Source: an uncultured Mycoplasma sp.
GTDB taxonomy: Bacteria; Bacillota_I; Bacilli_A; Mycoplasmatales; Metamycoplasmataceae
NCBI GenBank assembly: GCA_949288045.1
Contig: CASEIC010000046.1
Coordinates: 1-45,227 of the forward strand
DNA: 45,227 bases
Direction of reading: 5' to 3'
How positions within the stretch are numbered: the first letter of the stretch is position 1; each line of letters starts with the position of its first letter. A model generated the notes under the pieces. That model saw nothing but the letters and a program-made list of their open reading frames with translations. It did no database searches and was not told the DNA's origin. Of the stretch, positions 1-11,945 are shown piece by piece. The position numbers and the translations under genes are program-made.

Positions 1-106
1 AAACAAAAAAAAAAAATAAAAAAAAAAAAACCCAAAAAAAAATTTTAAAAAAAAAACCCTTTATTTATTTTTTTTTTTTTGTAAAATTCAAAATTGAGGT
101 GAGAAT
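1..106 (+). promoter_or_regulatory. Homopolymer-rich edge with promoter of first gene
   Basis: The left edge holds A runs of 12, 13, 9 and 10 bases (5-56), then a run of 13 T (68-80) directly before a possible -10 box TAAAAT (82-87). A Shine-Dalgarno-like GAGGTGAG (96-103) sits 3 bp before the ATG at 107. No gene is seen here. The A run/T run pair could also be the end of an upstream transcription unit. Confidence 0.45.
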
Positions 107-520
107 ATGCAAAATAATATTGATGTAAAAAAATTAAAAAAAATTAGATTATTTTCTTTTATTTCAATTGGATTAGATATTTTATATATTCTTGGATTAC
201 TTTTGTTTATTATTATTATCTCAATCTCATCAATGAATGGTGAAGAAATTAGTTATGGAATTTTTGCCTTAATTCCTTTGTTTATTATTTCTTTTGTTGT
301 AGGTGCTGTTTTTTGCATAATAAATGCTGTTATGATTTTAAGTACTAAATGAACCATTAATGAGGTTGAAGAAAATAAAATTATTTGAGGTATTTTTACA
401 ATTATCCTTTTAGGTTGAATAGCATCATTAGTTTTTTCAATCCAAGCTATTAAAAAATACAATAATAATTCTAACAATCAAAATAATTATTCAAATAATG
501 ATAATCTTGCTAATTTTTAA
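107..520 (+). CDS. Small two-to-three-helix membrane protein, paralogue of 40881-41378
   Basis: A protein of 137 residues with TGA (358-360 region) read as Trp. It has a short polar N-terminus, hydrophobic segments at about 17-42 and 51-76, an amphipathic stretch, a third segment at about 98-115, and a Lys/Asn-rich tail ending in LANF. The same plan and many shared residues (NAV-IL-T-WT, then K-WGIFTI, then SLVFSI-A, and an Asn-rich tail ending NF) occur in the gene at 40881-41378, so the two are paralogues. Start chosen for the GAGGTGAG ribosome site just upstream. I do not recognise the family, and the function is unknown. The preceding T13 tract may make expression variable. Confidence 0.7.
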
Positions 521-545
521 TAAACTAAAGTTAATTTCATCATTT

Positions 546-576
546 TTGTATCTTATATATTAGTTAATAATATAAT
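546..576 (+). promoter_or_regulatory. Promoter of the aminopeptidase pair
   Basis: A perfect TATAAT lies at 571-576 with a weak -35 candidate TTGTAT at 546-551 (19-bp spacer). It is followed by a ribosome site AAAGGAG about 7 bp before the ATG at 606. Confidence 0.5.
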
Positions 577-605
577 TTTAGTAATTACTTTAAAGGAGAC
601 ATTGT

Positions 606-1982
<1,377 letters not shown>

Positions 1983-1984
1983 TT

Positions 1985-3340
1985 ATGATTAGAAAATTTA
2001 TTTCAAAAAATTTAATAAAAAATTCATTTTTATTAGTTGGGAAATTTAAAGAAGATAAAAAAATTGAATTAGAAAAAGAAAAATACATAATTGATAATCC
2101 AAATAATGAAACTTCTACTATTTATTTAGGTTCAAAAAAGGATTTTGATTTAAATAAATTGGTAGATGTACTTGAATTTATTGTCGCAAATAAAGAACGT
2201 TCATATCAAATAGATGTTGATTCTTTTGTTACTTCAAAAATCAAAGAATTAGATGTTATAAAAAATTTTATTTATACATGATACAAATTTTTTGGTCAAT
2301 CATTTAATTTGAAAACAACAAAAGAACAAATAAAACTAAAATACTTATTGACAAATAAAGAAGTTTCAAAATTTGATGATGATATTTTAATTGCATCACA
2401 AATGTGTGAAATAAGAACACTTCAAGATATGGCACCAAATATTCTAACTATTAATAAATTTACATCATATATTAAAAATTTATCAACAAATAATAAGTCA
2501 ATGAAATTAACTATTTTAGAAAAATCCGACTTACAAAAATTAGGGATGAATTTAATTCTTGGAGTAAATGCAGGATCAAAAGAAAATGTTAAGGTAATGG
2601 TTTTAGAATACAAAGGACTTCCAAATTCAAAACAAAAAATTACTTTTGTAGGTAAGGGAATTATGTTTGATTCAGGAGGTTACAATTTAAAAACACCTGG
2701 TAAGTATATGTTAGATATGAAATATGATATGTCAGGTGCAGCAATATCGGTTATTCTTGTTGATACACTTTCAAAAATGAGAGTTAAGAAAAATATTTCA
2801 TGTATTGTTCCATTGACAGATAATATGGTTGATTCTCTTGGGCAGTTACCTGAATCAATTTATACATCAATGAGCGGTAAAACAGTTGAAGTTGCAAACA
2901 CAGATGCAGAAGGAAGATTAATTCTTGCAGATGCAATTACTTATGCTTCAAAAAAAATGAACTCTTCTTTAATTATTGACTTATCAACCTTGACAGGAAC
3001 AGTCATTTATGCACTTGGTAGATATACAGGCGCTTGATCAACAAAAGATTCAAATTGAATGTTATTAGAAAAATCAGCAAAAAAAGTAAATGAATTAATT
3101 TGAAGAATGCCTATTGATGATATTTATCTTGAAACACTTACAAAAGATACATTTGCGGACACTTTATCTTGTTCATTAACAGATAGACCTGATTCGAACA
3201 TTGCTGCAACTTGATTGAATCAATTTGCTCTTGGTAAAGAATATATTCATCTAGATATTGCAGGTTCTGCAGATTTAAATTCAAAAGGCCAAGCACCTAT
3301 GTTTAAGACATTAATTGAATTTGTTAAAGAGTACAAATAA
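1985..3340 (+). CDS. M17 leucyl aminopeptidase, copy 2
   Basis: Second M17 aminopeptidase, 451 residues, starting 2 bp after copy 1 stops, so the two are co-transcribed and arose by tandem duplication. GKGIMFDSGG (about 223), MKYDMSGAA and NTDAEGRL (about 306) are intact, so catalysis should be retained. The N-terminal ~150 residues differ strongly from copy 1, while the catalytic cores match closely. No good ribosome site precedes the ATG, suggesting translational coupling. A small hairpin follows the stop. The retained metal ligands argue against a decaying copy; different peptide preference is the simplest explanation, but this is inference. Confidence 0.92.
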
Positions 3341-3342
3341 AC

Positions 3343-3361
3343 TAACCTTCAAAAGAGGTTA
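3343..3361 (+). terminator. Weak hairpin after the aminopeptidase genes
   Basis: TAACCT pairs with AGGTTA (6 bp, plus an inner C-G closing an AAAA loop), followed by a T/A-rich but not pure-T stretch. It is a possible weak terminator. Confidence 0.35.
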
Positions 3362-3368
3362 TTTATTA

Positions 3369-3374
3369 TATAAT
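3369..3374 (+). promoter_or_regulatory. -10 box for the 3403 gene
   Basis: TATAAT at 3369-3374, downstream of the hairpin and 28 bp before the next start. No clear -35. Confidence 0.35.
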
Positions 3375-3402
3375 TAAAGCAAGTGAAACTTAGAGGTGTT
3401 TG

Positions 3403-4425
3403 ATGTTTTCAATTATTGTGTTTTTAAATGAATTAAATAAAGAAGAAAACCCAAAGAAATTTATTTCTTCAATTTTTTCATCAATTAAAAAACAAAAAAA
3501 TACCGAATTAATTTTTGTAATAAATAAAAAAGATATTGACACTATTGATTTAATACAATCATTTGAAAAAAAAGAAAAATCAGCAATTGTTAAGTATATG
3601 TATACTTCAAGAGAAATGTCATTTAATAAATACATTCAAAACATCAATAACATCATTACAAATGATAATTTTTTTATTCTTTCATATCCATCAATGCTTG
3701 ATGAGAAAGTAATTGAAAAACTTTCTAAAATAGTTTCAACATATAATCCTGATGTTATTGAATTTAAACCATCATTTAGTGGTTTGATGAATTGAAAACC
3801 ATCAAATAGATTAACAAATGACAAGTGTAATAAATTGTTAAAAATTGAAGCACATCCTGAAATAGTGACTTATTCATATCCTTTTATTTATAACAAAGTT
3901 TTTTCTACAAATGTTCTAAACAAAACAATTAAAAGATTAAAGTTTATTGATGAAAGTATTTCTAATATATTTTTTACAAGCTTCATTTACTCATTGTTAA
4001 TTAATTCAGAAACATATTTTTATATACCTAATGATTTTTATGATTTCAACATTTCAACAAATAATATTCCAAATTATAAAGATGTTTTTTTACAATGAAA
4101 AACAATCATTGATATTTACAATGTTGATAAAAAATATTATGAAGAAATTAACTATGCTAAATATTATTATTTAAAAATTATTTTATGTTCGTTATATGTA
4201 TCACATGATAAATTTTTCATTTCAAAATTAAAACATAAAAATGAAAACACAATTTTACAAAAAAAATATTTTGATGTATTAAACCAAGTTCTTGACAAGG
4301 AATATAATCATTTTGGAAATAACAATAAATATATGATGTTGTCTAGTAAAAATGAAGCAAATATTTTAAAAGAAAATTATCCAATTTCTAAGTGATCAAA
4401 ATTAGTTAAAGAGTTGGAGACATAA
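3403..4425 (+). CDS. Glycosyltransferase family 2-like protein, catalytic motif not evident
   Basis: A soluble protein of 340 residues. The first ~130 residues follow the GT2 plan: FSIIVFLNE (beta strand 1 plus the NE that in this family touches the nucleotide sugar), SSIFSSIKKQKN and ELIFVINKKD as strand 2, then a region around 85-110 where the DxD should lie. Here that region reads FFILSYPSM, with no Asp pair. The C-terminal part is Lys/Asn/Tyr-rich and unplaced. It therefore resembles a diverged or catalytically dead glycosyltransferase. A TTG lies directly before the ATG; the ATG was chosen because AGAGGTG is about 5 bp upstream. The gene leads into an RDD-type membrane protein 6 bp downstream. 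The fold call is inference from pattern only. Confidence 0.5.
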
Positions 4426-4431
4426 TCATTG

Positions 4432-5169
4432 ATGAAAAAGGTTAATAAAAAGGCCGGTTTTTGAATTAGATTTTTATCAACATTAATTGATGTAGTAATT
4501 TTTTGTATTTTAGGAATTCTATCATCTCTTATGTGTATTGCTAAAGTGTACATTTCTGAAATTGATAAATCAATTTATTTAGTTAGTGAAAAACAATATT
4601 TGTATATATTGTGGTTATTATTATTAATTATTTTTTTGAATATACAATTTATGATAATTCCATATTGTTTAAATTGCAGAACAATTGGAATGGTTATAAC
4701 TAAGTTAGAAGTTGATTTTAAAAATTCTAGTAAATCACAAGTTCTTTTAAAAAAAATTGAAATTGGACCTATGTTATGAATAATCTTAATAATATTGTTT
4801 ATGTGTTTTGTGTGACCTAATACTATAAATAAAATGGTAATTTTTTCATACATAAAAACAAATTACAATAATGTACAAGAAGGTTCGCCATTATTTGATT
4901 CAATAAAATCACTGTTAGAAGCAAATAAATGAACCGTTCAACAAACAATTTTTTATTCTATACCATCTGTTATAAGTCCATTAATTGTTATCGTTCAACT
5001 ATTCTTTTTGATTTCGGTTGGTTTCAAAAAATCTAAAGAAGGTTTAATTGATAAATTTACTTCATCACAAGTTGTGTATAAAAATAAATTTGATGAAGTA
5101 TTTGAACAAAATTGAAAAATAATTGAACCAGAAAAAAATATTAAACAATTATTAATTTGAAAGGAATAG
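4432..5169 (+). CDS. RDD-family-like integral membrane protein
   Basis: A protein of 245 residues with about four hydrophobic segments. The N-terminus has the RDD-domain signature, aromatic-Arg then Ile-Asp in the first helix (GFWIRFLSTLIDVVIF), followed by a second helix pair and a Cys-rich turn (YCLNCRTIGM) similar to the loop after RDD helix 2. The long soluble C-terminal tail is charged. RDD proteins are small membrane proteins of mostly unknown or transport-like role. RBS GGAGA ends 11 bp before the ATG and overlaps the end of the upstream gene. It stops 3 bp before pcrA, so it may share a transcript with it. Confidence 0.6.
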
Positions 5170-5172
5170 AAA

Positions 5173-7326
5173 ATGAAGAAAGTCGAAAGTAAAATTCTTG
5201 AAGGTTTAAATAAGGAACAAAAAGCTGCAGTTGTTAACATCAAAACACCAGTTAGAATTTTAGCAGGAGCAGGTTCAGGAAAGACAAGAGTTTTAACAAG
5301 AAAAATTGCTTATTTAATTGATGAAATTGGAATTAAACCAAATAGAATTATTGCTTTGACATTTACAAATAAAGCAGCAAATGAAATGAAGGCTAGGGTT
5401 GAAGTTCTTATTGGTTGCAAAGCAGAAAATATGATTGTTTCTACATTTCATTCTTTATGTTATAAATTTTTAAGATATGAAATAAAAAATTATGATAAGT
5501 CGCTTGAAAATTTTGCTATATTAGATTCAACAGATCAAGATGGTGTTTTAAAAGAAATTTATGCTAATTTAGATATCCAAAAAACAACTATTCCATATCC
5601 AATTGCAAAAGAGTACATTAGTGGAAATAAAAACAATTTTATAAGTGTAGATAAAGCAAAAGAATTAGCAAATGAAACAGAAAATGAAACACTTATTTTA
5701 AAAAGCAAAATTTATGAACAATATCAATTACTTTTATCTAATTCAAAATCATTAGATTTTGATGACTTACTAATCTATACAAAAAGGATATTGGAAGAAA
5801 AACCAGAAATTAAGGATAAATGAAAGAATAAATTTGATTATTTTTTAATTGATGAATTTCAAGATACGTCAAAAATTCAGTATGAAATAATTGATCTTTT
5901 AGCACATAATCAAAATATTACAATTGTAGGAGACCCAGATCAAACAATATATAGTTGAAGAGGGGCAGATATATCTTTTATTAATAATTTTGATAAGTTA
6001 TATAAAAAAGTTTTAACAATTACATTAGCTCAAAATTATAGATCTACAAAAAAAATCCTTGATGCTGCAAATAATTTAATAAAACATAATGCAAATAGAT
6101 TACCAAAGGATTTGGTTACTGAAAATGTTGATGGTGAAAATATTGAATATTATGAGGGAACAACACAAGAAAATGAATCATTGTGAATTGCGTCACAAAT
6201 TGATAAATTGAAAAAATCAAAAAATCAATTAAAAGATATTGCTATTTTATATAGATCAAATTATTATTCAAGATCAATAGAAGATGTTTTAATAAAAGAG
6301 TCTATTCCTTATAAAATCATTAATGGACAAAAATTCTATGAAAGAGCAGAAATTAAAGATGCGCTTGCATTTTTAAGATGTATTTATGAACCAACAGATA
6401 TAAGTTTAAAAAGAATAATTAATGTTCCTCCTAGAAAATTAGGAGAATCAACTGTATCTAAATTGGTTGAATTTGCTAATAAGAAAAAAATGCCCTTATG
6501 AGATTCGTGATTAAAACATATTAATGAAATAAATATTCCTAATGAAAAAAAAGCGAATTTATATAAGTTTATTGAAGTTTTAAGAAAACACAACGCATAT
6601 TTAAATAAAAGAAAAACAATTCATGATGTTCTTGAAAATTTGTTAGAAGAAATTGGTTATATTAAGATGATAAAAGAATCAGAGGATGCAAATTCAAGTA
6701 GGTTAGATAATATAAAAGAATTAATTAAATCAATTAGACAATGAGAACATACAAATCCTGATAAATTCATTAGAGAATATTTGGACACAGTTTCACTAGA
6801 AAGTTTAAATATTGAAGACTCTACAAATATAAATTACATTTCATTAATGACAATACACTCTGCAAAAGGACTAGAATTTAAAAATGTTTTTGTGATTGGT
6901 TTAAATGAGGGCGTGTTCCCATCTAAAAAAGTACTTCAAGATGATGATGAAGATGGAGAAAGTGAATTATTAGAAGAAGAAAGAAGATTAGCATATGTTG
7001 CATTTACGAGAGCAAAAGAAAAACTTTTCCTTTCTTCATCAAGGGAGTTTATTGGAGATTATAAAAATTCTCATAATCCATCAAGATTCATTAATGAAGC
7101 CAATATTGAAGTGAGTGAATCTTTTAAAACGGGAGAAATATCTCTTCAGTCAAAAATACACAAAAATACAAGACATTTTGAACCAGGTGATAAAATTAAT
7201 CATATTAATTTTGGTGAAGGCATTGTGCTTGAAGTTGATGGTGATACTATCATTATTGAATTCAAAAATAAGAACTTTGGAATTAAACAATTGTTAAAAA
7301 ATCACAAATCAATTGAAAGGATTTAG
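5173..7326 (+). CDS. pcrA: ATP-dependent DNA helicase, PcrA/UvrD type
   Basis: Superfamily 1A 3'-5' DNA helicase of 717 residues, close to the usual ~720 of Gram-positive PcrA. Visible motifs are AGAGSGKT (about 31-38, Walker A), ALTFTNKAA (motif Ia), DEFQDTS (about 227, motif II), GDPDQTIYSWRGA (motif III), TIHSAKGLEF (motif V) and VAFTRAKEKL (motif VI). The last ~50 residues (FEPGDKINHINFGEGIV and on) form the Tudor-like C-terminal domain that in PcrA/UvrD binds RNA polymerase, pointing to roles in nucleotide excision repair and conflict resolution. Trp positions such as YSWRG are encoded by TGA. It starts 3 bp after the RDD gene and stops 2 bp before a GTG-started gene, so it lies within an operon. 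Confidence 0.96.
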
Positions 7327-7328
7327 AA

Positions 7329-8951
7329 GTGCAACAGGAAATAAAAATCATTATTTTTACCTTAACAATAATAATGTTGGTTATTTTTGCTGTTTCTATT
7401 TTTTTATATGGTTATATTAAAAAAAATAGCAAGAGAGATAATTCTATTTTCTTTTTACTTGAACTTGATTTAAATAATTGAAGATTTAAAAAAACAAATT
7501 CACTCTTAGATTCATTTACAACTAATGAATTAAATGATAAATTTAGCAAATATCTTGAAAGAAAAATTGGTATTGGGTGAGTTGATATAAATAAATTGTT
7601 TCGTTTAATTGGTTCAACAAAATCAGAGATGGTTAAAAAAGCAATTGAATATTGTATTCAAAATAAATCAAATATTTCACTAACAAGTGAATTTGTTTTT
7701 AAAACATTTTCATCAAAATCACAAAATACATCATTTATTTTTAATTTTAAGTTTAGATATATTAGTCCAGAAAAAATAATGATAGAATGCAAAACAATTG
7801 ATAAAGTGTTTGATTCATCATTACAAAAAAAAGTTATTTCAAAAGAAAAATTATTATCAAATAATAAAAAATATAAATTATTTATTGCTTTTTCAATGAA
7901 AGAAGAATCACACAAATCTTTCATTACTTTCATAGATAAGGTGAGTTCAATATTAAAAACAAAAAGTATAAAGTTTTTTAAATCTAATTCAATGATTATT
8001 CTATTGTTTTATTCTGATTCTTATAGACACATTAAAAACATTAATAAAAAGGTACATAATAAGTTTGCTAAGGCTGCAACAACAACAAATATAAACAGTT
8101 TTTTTGATGGTTCTACATATGTTGAATGTCAAAATCTAAAAACAGAGAGCGATTTTTCAAAAGTTATGACTAGAGTTTTATTTGGTCTTATTAAATCAAA
8201 AATTCAACATGAACCAATTTCGTTTAATTTAAAAAATATTCAATTTAATGAATTTGAAGAATTTAAAGAAAAAATTATTTCTATTAATAAGATGTTAGAA
8301 TCAAATAGTATCAATTTCGAATGTTTACCCATTAAATCTATAATTTCTAAAAAAGAACAGTTTGATTTTTATGTTCCAAAATTTGATTTATCTGAAGATT
8401 ATTGAAATAATCATATTTTGAGAATAAATGATTATGATATGAAAATTAATGATAAATTTGTTACAACAGTATTAAATTCATTAGAAGCAAAAACTACAAA
8501 GAAAAAAATATTTATAAACATAAATGATTATCAAATGCTTGAATTAATTGGAAAAGTGGATAATAAGGATGACTTTATTTTTATCATTAATAAAGTTAAA
8601 TTTAATGACATTAAACAATTTATTCAATTGCTGAATCTATTAGAAATTTCGAAAATTAAATATGGTTTATATGTTAAAGAATTTGATTCAGAATTTTATT
8701 CTGTAATTGCAAATATAAAACCAAAAGTTGTTGTTTTATCTCAAAAATTCAATGATTATTTAGTTGATGGAAAAATTAAATCAAAAATAAAAATTATGTC
8801 TGCAATTTTTATAACTGAACATTTAAACATAAATCTTGTATTTACCAATGTAAATGATGAGATGAGAAATGAAATTCAAATATTATCTAAAAAAGAAAAA
8901 TATTATATAAATAAATCATCGCACGGTATGTCAATATTGTCAATGTTTTAG
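7329..8951 (+). CDS. Membrane-anchored protein, possibly degenerate GGDEF/EAL-like
   Basis: A protein of 540 residues starting at GTG (AAAGGA 6 bp upstream; the start lies 2 bp after pcrA). A single N-terminal helix (about 5-30) is followed by a long cytoplasmic part. Residues ~364-540 follow the layout of an EAL phosphodiesterase barrel: a FIFIINKVKF strand, a helix then KIKYGLYVKEF, a VIANIKPKVVVLSQKF segment where EAL proteins have LKPDxIKID, then INLVFTNVNDE where they have VIAEGVE. The catalytic Glu and Asp residues are absent. The middle part (about 190-290) could be a ruined GGDEF domain. It sits directly upstream of glyA; I recall a similar unnamed family at this locus in other mycoplasmas. 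Domain assignment is inference; membership in no family is proven. Confidence 0.5.
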
Positions 8952-8962
8952 GAGGTGGTTAA

Positions 8963-10204
8963 ATGTATTCAAAAATAACAATAAAAGATAAAGATATTCA
9001 AAAAGCAATTAATAACGAATTAAAAAGACAAGAAGAACACATTGAGTTAATTGCTTCAGAAAATTATGTTTCAAAAGATGTGTTGATTGCAACTGGGAGT
9101 ATTTTAACAAATAAGTATGGCGAAGGTTATCCTGGTAAAAGATATTATGGTGGATGTGAAAATGTTGATGTTGTTGAAACATTAGCAATTGAAAGATTAA
9201 AAAAACTATTTAAAGTTAAATTTGCAAATGTCCAAGGATATTCAGGTTCAACAGTTAATGCAGCAGCTATTGCTGCAGTTGTTCCTAAAGGATCTAAAAT
9301 TTTAGGAATGGGTTTAACATCTGGCGGTCATTTAACCCATGGTTATAAAATTAATTTTTCAGGATATTTTTATGAAGCATATTCATATGATGTAAATAAT
9401 GATGGTTTATTAGATTATGATGAAATATTAAAAGTTGCAAAAAAAATTAAACCAGATTTAATTATTTGTGGTGCAAGTGCATATTCAAGAATAATTGATT
9501 TTAAAAAGTTTAGGGAAATAGCAGATAAAGTTGGAGCAAAATTGATGGCTGATATTGCTCATATAGCTGGATTGGTTGCAACAGGATTACATCCATCTCC
9601 AATTAAATATTGTGATATTGTTACTTCAACAACACACAAAACACTTAGAGGTGCTCGTGGGGGAATTATCATGACAAATAATGAGGAAATTGCAAAAAAA
9701 GTTGATAGATGGGTTTTTCCTGGATATCAAGGTGGACCATTATTTCATCAAATAGCAGGTAAAGCTGTTGCTTTTGGTGAAGCGTTAAAACCTTCATTTA
9801 AAAAATATCAAGAACAAATTGTCAAAAATGCTAAGGCATTTTGTAATGAATTTAAAAAATTAGGCGCTGAAATAATTTCTGGAACAACGGATAATCACTT
9901 GTTTATGATAAATGTCAAAAAAACATATAACTTGACAGGTAAAGAAGCTACCGAAATTCTTCACTCAATAAATATAACAGTTAATAAAAATACAATACCC
10001 AACGAAACAGAATCGCCGCAAGTTACTAGTGGTATTAGATTAGGAACTCCTGCTATGACTACAAGGGGTTTTAAGGAAAAAGAATTCATTAAATTAGCAA
10101 ATATCATTCATTTATCATTAAAAGAATTTAATAATAAAATTATTCTCAAAAAAATGAAATTAGAAGTAAAACATCTTATATCAAAGTTTCCGATTAAAGG
10201 ATAA
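8963..10204 (+). CDS. glyA: Serine hydroxymethyltransferase
   Basis: PLP enzyme of 413 residues that converts serine plus tetrahydrofolate to glycine plus 5,10-methylene-THF, supplying one-carbon units. Signatures include [25 protein letters not shown], an [10 protein letters not shown] stretch with the cofactor-binding Asp-His, and [13 protein letters not shown] (Lys about residue 226 as the Schiff-base lysine). Length is typical. It has an unusually strong ribosome site, AGGAGGTGG, 2-3 bp after the previous stop region and about 5 bp before ATG. It uses a standard TGG Trp codon at DRWVFPG. hslO follows after 2 bp. Confidence 0.97.
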   Translation: MYSKITIKDKDIQKAINNELKRQEEHIELIASENYVSKDVLIATGSILTNKYGEGYPGKRYYGGCENVDVVETLAIERLKKLFKVKFANVQGYSGSTVNAAAIAAVVPKGSKILGMGLTSGGHLTHGYKINFSGYFYEAYSYDVNNDGLLDYDEILKVAKKIKPDLIICGASAYSRIIDFKKFREIADKVGAKLMADIAHIAGLVATGLHPSPIKYCDIVTSTTHKTLRGARGGIIMTNNEEIAKKVDRWVFPGYQGGPLFHQIAGKAVAFGEALKPSFKKYQEQIVKNAKAFCNEFKKLGAEIISGTTDNHLFMINVKKTYNLTGKEATEILHSINITVNKNTIPNETESPQVTSGIRLGTPAMTTRGFKEKEFIKLANIIHLSLKEFNNKIILKKMKLEVKHLISKFPIKG

Positions 10205-10206
10205 TA

Positions 10207-11037
10207 ATGGTTAGAAATTTTACAAGAATAATTATTAAGAACAATATAAGAATATATTTATCTGATTTAACAGATGTTGTGAATCAAATTTTAAATTATC
10301 ATAAGTATAAGTCATTACCTTCTTTAATTCTTGCGAATGCAATTGCCACATTTTCACCTTTAAAATTATTATATGAATCAAATAATTTATTAATTAGAAT
10401 AAAGACAAATGGAGCAATTAAATCTTTAATACTAGAAACAAAATTTAATAATATTCGTGCTTTAATTTCTAATTCAAATATAGAAACAGAATATGATAAA
10501 AAAGGATTTAATACAATACCGTTAATTTTGGGTATTGGTGATAATGGTTCACTCGAAATTTCAAGAGAAGTTAAAGGAGAATATTTTAAATCAGAAACTT
10601 CACTGGCAAAGGCAGATATAGTAACTGATTTGGCCTATTTTCTAAATAAATCAGACCAAATTTATTCTGCAGTATTGACAGATGTATTTTTAAATGAAAA
10701 TAACCATTATGAAGCTACAAGAGCAAAAAATGTAATTTTTCAACTATTACCAAATCATACAGAAGAAGATAAAATATGAATTGAAGAATTTATTAAAAAT
10801 CATAAGTTTTCAAATTATTCAGTTTTAGATTATGAAAAAGAAATGGACGGGAAACTTCTTGATATAAAACAACTAGATGGTTCTTGTTGATGTTCAAAAG
10901 AAAAGATTATTTCAGCAATAAAACTTTTGAAAAAAAATGAAATTAATGATTTATTTAAAGATAAAAAAGAAGTTGAAGTAATTTGTGAATTTTGTGAAAC
11001 AAATCACAAAATTTCAAAAGAGGATGTAAATGAGTAA
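10207..11037 (+). CDS. hslO: Hsp33 redox-regulated chaperone
   Basis: Hsp33 family, 276 residues. The N-terminal substrate-binding domain has the family's NAIATFSPLKLLYE and GDNGSLEI stretches. The C-terminal zinc-binding redox switch is present as CWC (about 227-229) and CEFC (about 260-263), the CXC-X~30-CXXC pattern needed for Zn(II) and for oxidation-driven activation. The Trp between the first cysteines is TGA-encoded. It starts 2 bp after glyA and its last 8 bp overlap the start of coaD, so the three are translationally linked. Confidence 0.93.
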
Positions 11038-11443
11038 AGCTATATTTCCAGGATCGTTTGATCCTTTTCATGATGGACATAAATTTGTTATTGAAAAAGC
11101 ATTAGAAGATTTTGACTTTATCTATATTGTTATTTCTTGGAATGAAAACAAAAAAAGAACACAATCATTTTGAAAATCAAAATTACAAATTAAGAAAAAT
11201 TTTAAAAAAAACAAAAAGATAAAAATATTGTTCAATAAAAATAAATTAACTATCGAAATAGCAAGAAAACTAAATTGTTTTCAATTAATTAGAGGAATTA
11301 GAAATGAAAATGATATTAAATATGAGGATCTTTTAAGAAAAATGTATATTGACGCAGAACCTAGAATAAAAATCAAGTACTATAATGCAACTCAAGAAGT
11401 TAAGAATATAAGTTCATCTACCATTAGAAGTGATATAATTTAG
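11030..11443 (+). CDS. coaD: Phosphopantetheine adenylyltransferase
   Basis: A nucleotidyltransferase of 137 residues that adenylylates 4'-phosphopantetheine to dephospho-CoA, the penultimate step of CoA synthesis. Motifs are PGSFDPFHDGH (residues 7-17, the HxGH-type ATP site with His14 and His17), LIRGIRNENDIKYE (ligand-binding Arg) and SSSTIR near the C-terminus, matching the ISSTxIR signature. It is shorter than the usual ~160 residues because the C-terminal helix after SSSTIR is almost absent. The start overlaps hslO by 8 bp. A hairpin lies in the gap before rimP. Confidence 0.88.
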
Positions 11444-11461
11444 ATACAAATTGAATATATT

Positions 11462-11486
11462 CAAGGGTTGCTAAAAGCAACCTTTG
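11462..11486 (+). terminator. 10-bp hairpin between coaD and rimP
   Basis: CAAGGGTTGC and GCAACCTTTG form a 10-bp stem with one G-U pair around a TAAAA loop. No T run follows on the plus strand, so it may be an attenuator or mRNA-processing/stability element rather than a full terminator. It lies 22 bp before the rimP start. Confidence 0.5.
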
Positions 11487-11507
11487 AATTAAAAGAAGGA
11501 GTTTATT

Positions 11508-11945
11508 TTGATTGAAAAATTAAAAGAAAAAATACCATTTAAAATAAATTCAATTCAATTTGTGAAAAGAGATGGTTTTAAATTTTTGGAAATAGAACTA
11601 CCTGATTCAGATTTGAAAACTGTTGAAGAAAAATCAAAAATAATATCTCAAATCATTGATGAAATTGATGATTCAAGTGAAAATTATTATTTAGATATTT
11701 TTTCGAGCGGCACAGAAAAAGAAATTGAATTAAAAAATATTAATTTGTTTTTAAATCAATATATTTCAGTAAAAACATCAAAACATTATTTAGAAAAATG
11801 TGAGTGAGAAGGTGATTTTATTGAAAATAACATTAATAATATTGTTTTAAGAGTAAATAATAAAGGAAAATTTCAAAAATTAAAAATCGAAAAAACTGAT
11901 ATTAGTTACATAAAAACAACAGCAAAATTAAGAAAGGAAAAATAA
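11508..11945 (+). CDS. rimP: Ribosome maturation factor RimP
   Basis: A protein of 145 residues with the RimP hallmark YYLDIFSSGTEKEI (family consensus Y-LEVSSPG-ER-L) in the middle and an Sm-like C-terminal part. It helps late assembly of the 30S subunit. Start is TTG, supported by AAGAAGGAG upstream. Its stop overlaps the nusA start (TAATG). The rimP-nusA-ylxR-infB order is the conserved Firmicute/mollicute arrangement, which supports the call despite strong divergence. Confidence 0.88.

Noticed and set aside
3436-3530. Long A-rich stretches as phase-variable tracts in the glycosyltransferase-like gene
   Set aside because: Runs of 4-8 A are expected by base composition throughout, and the reading frame is intact.
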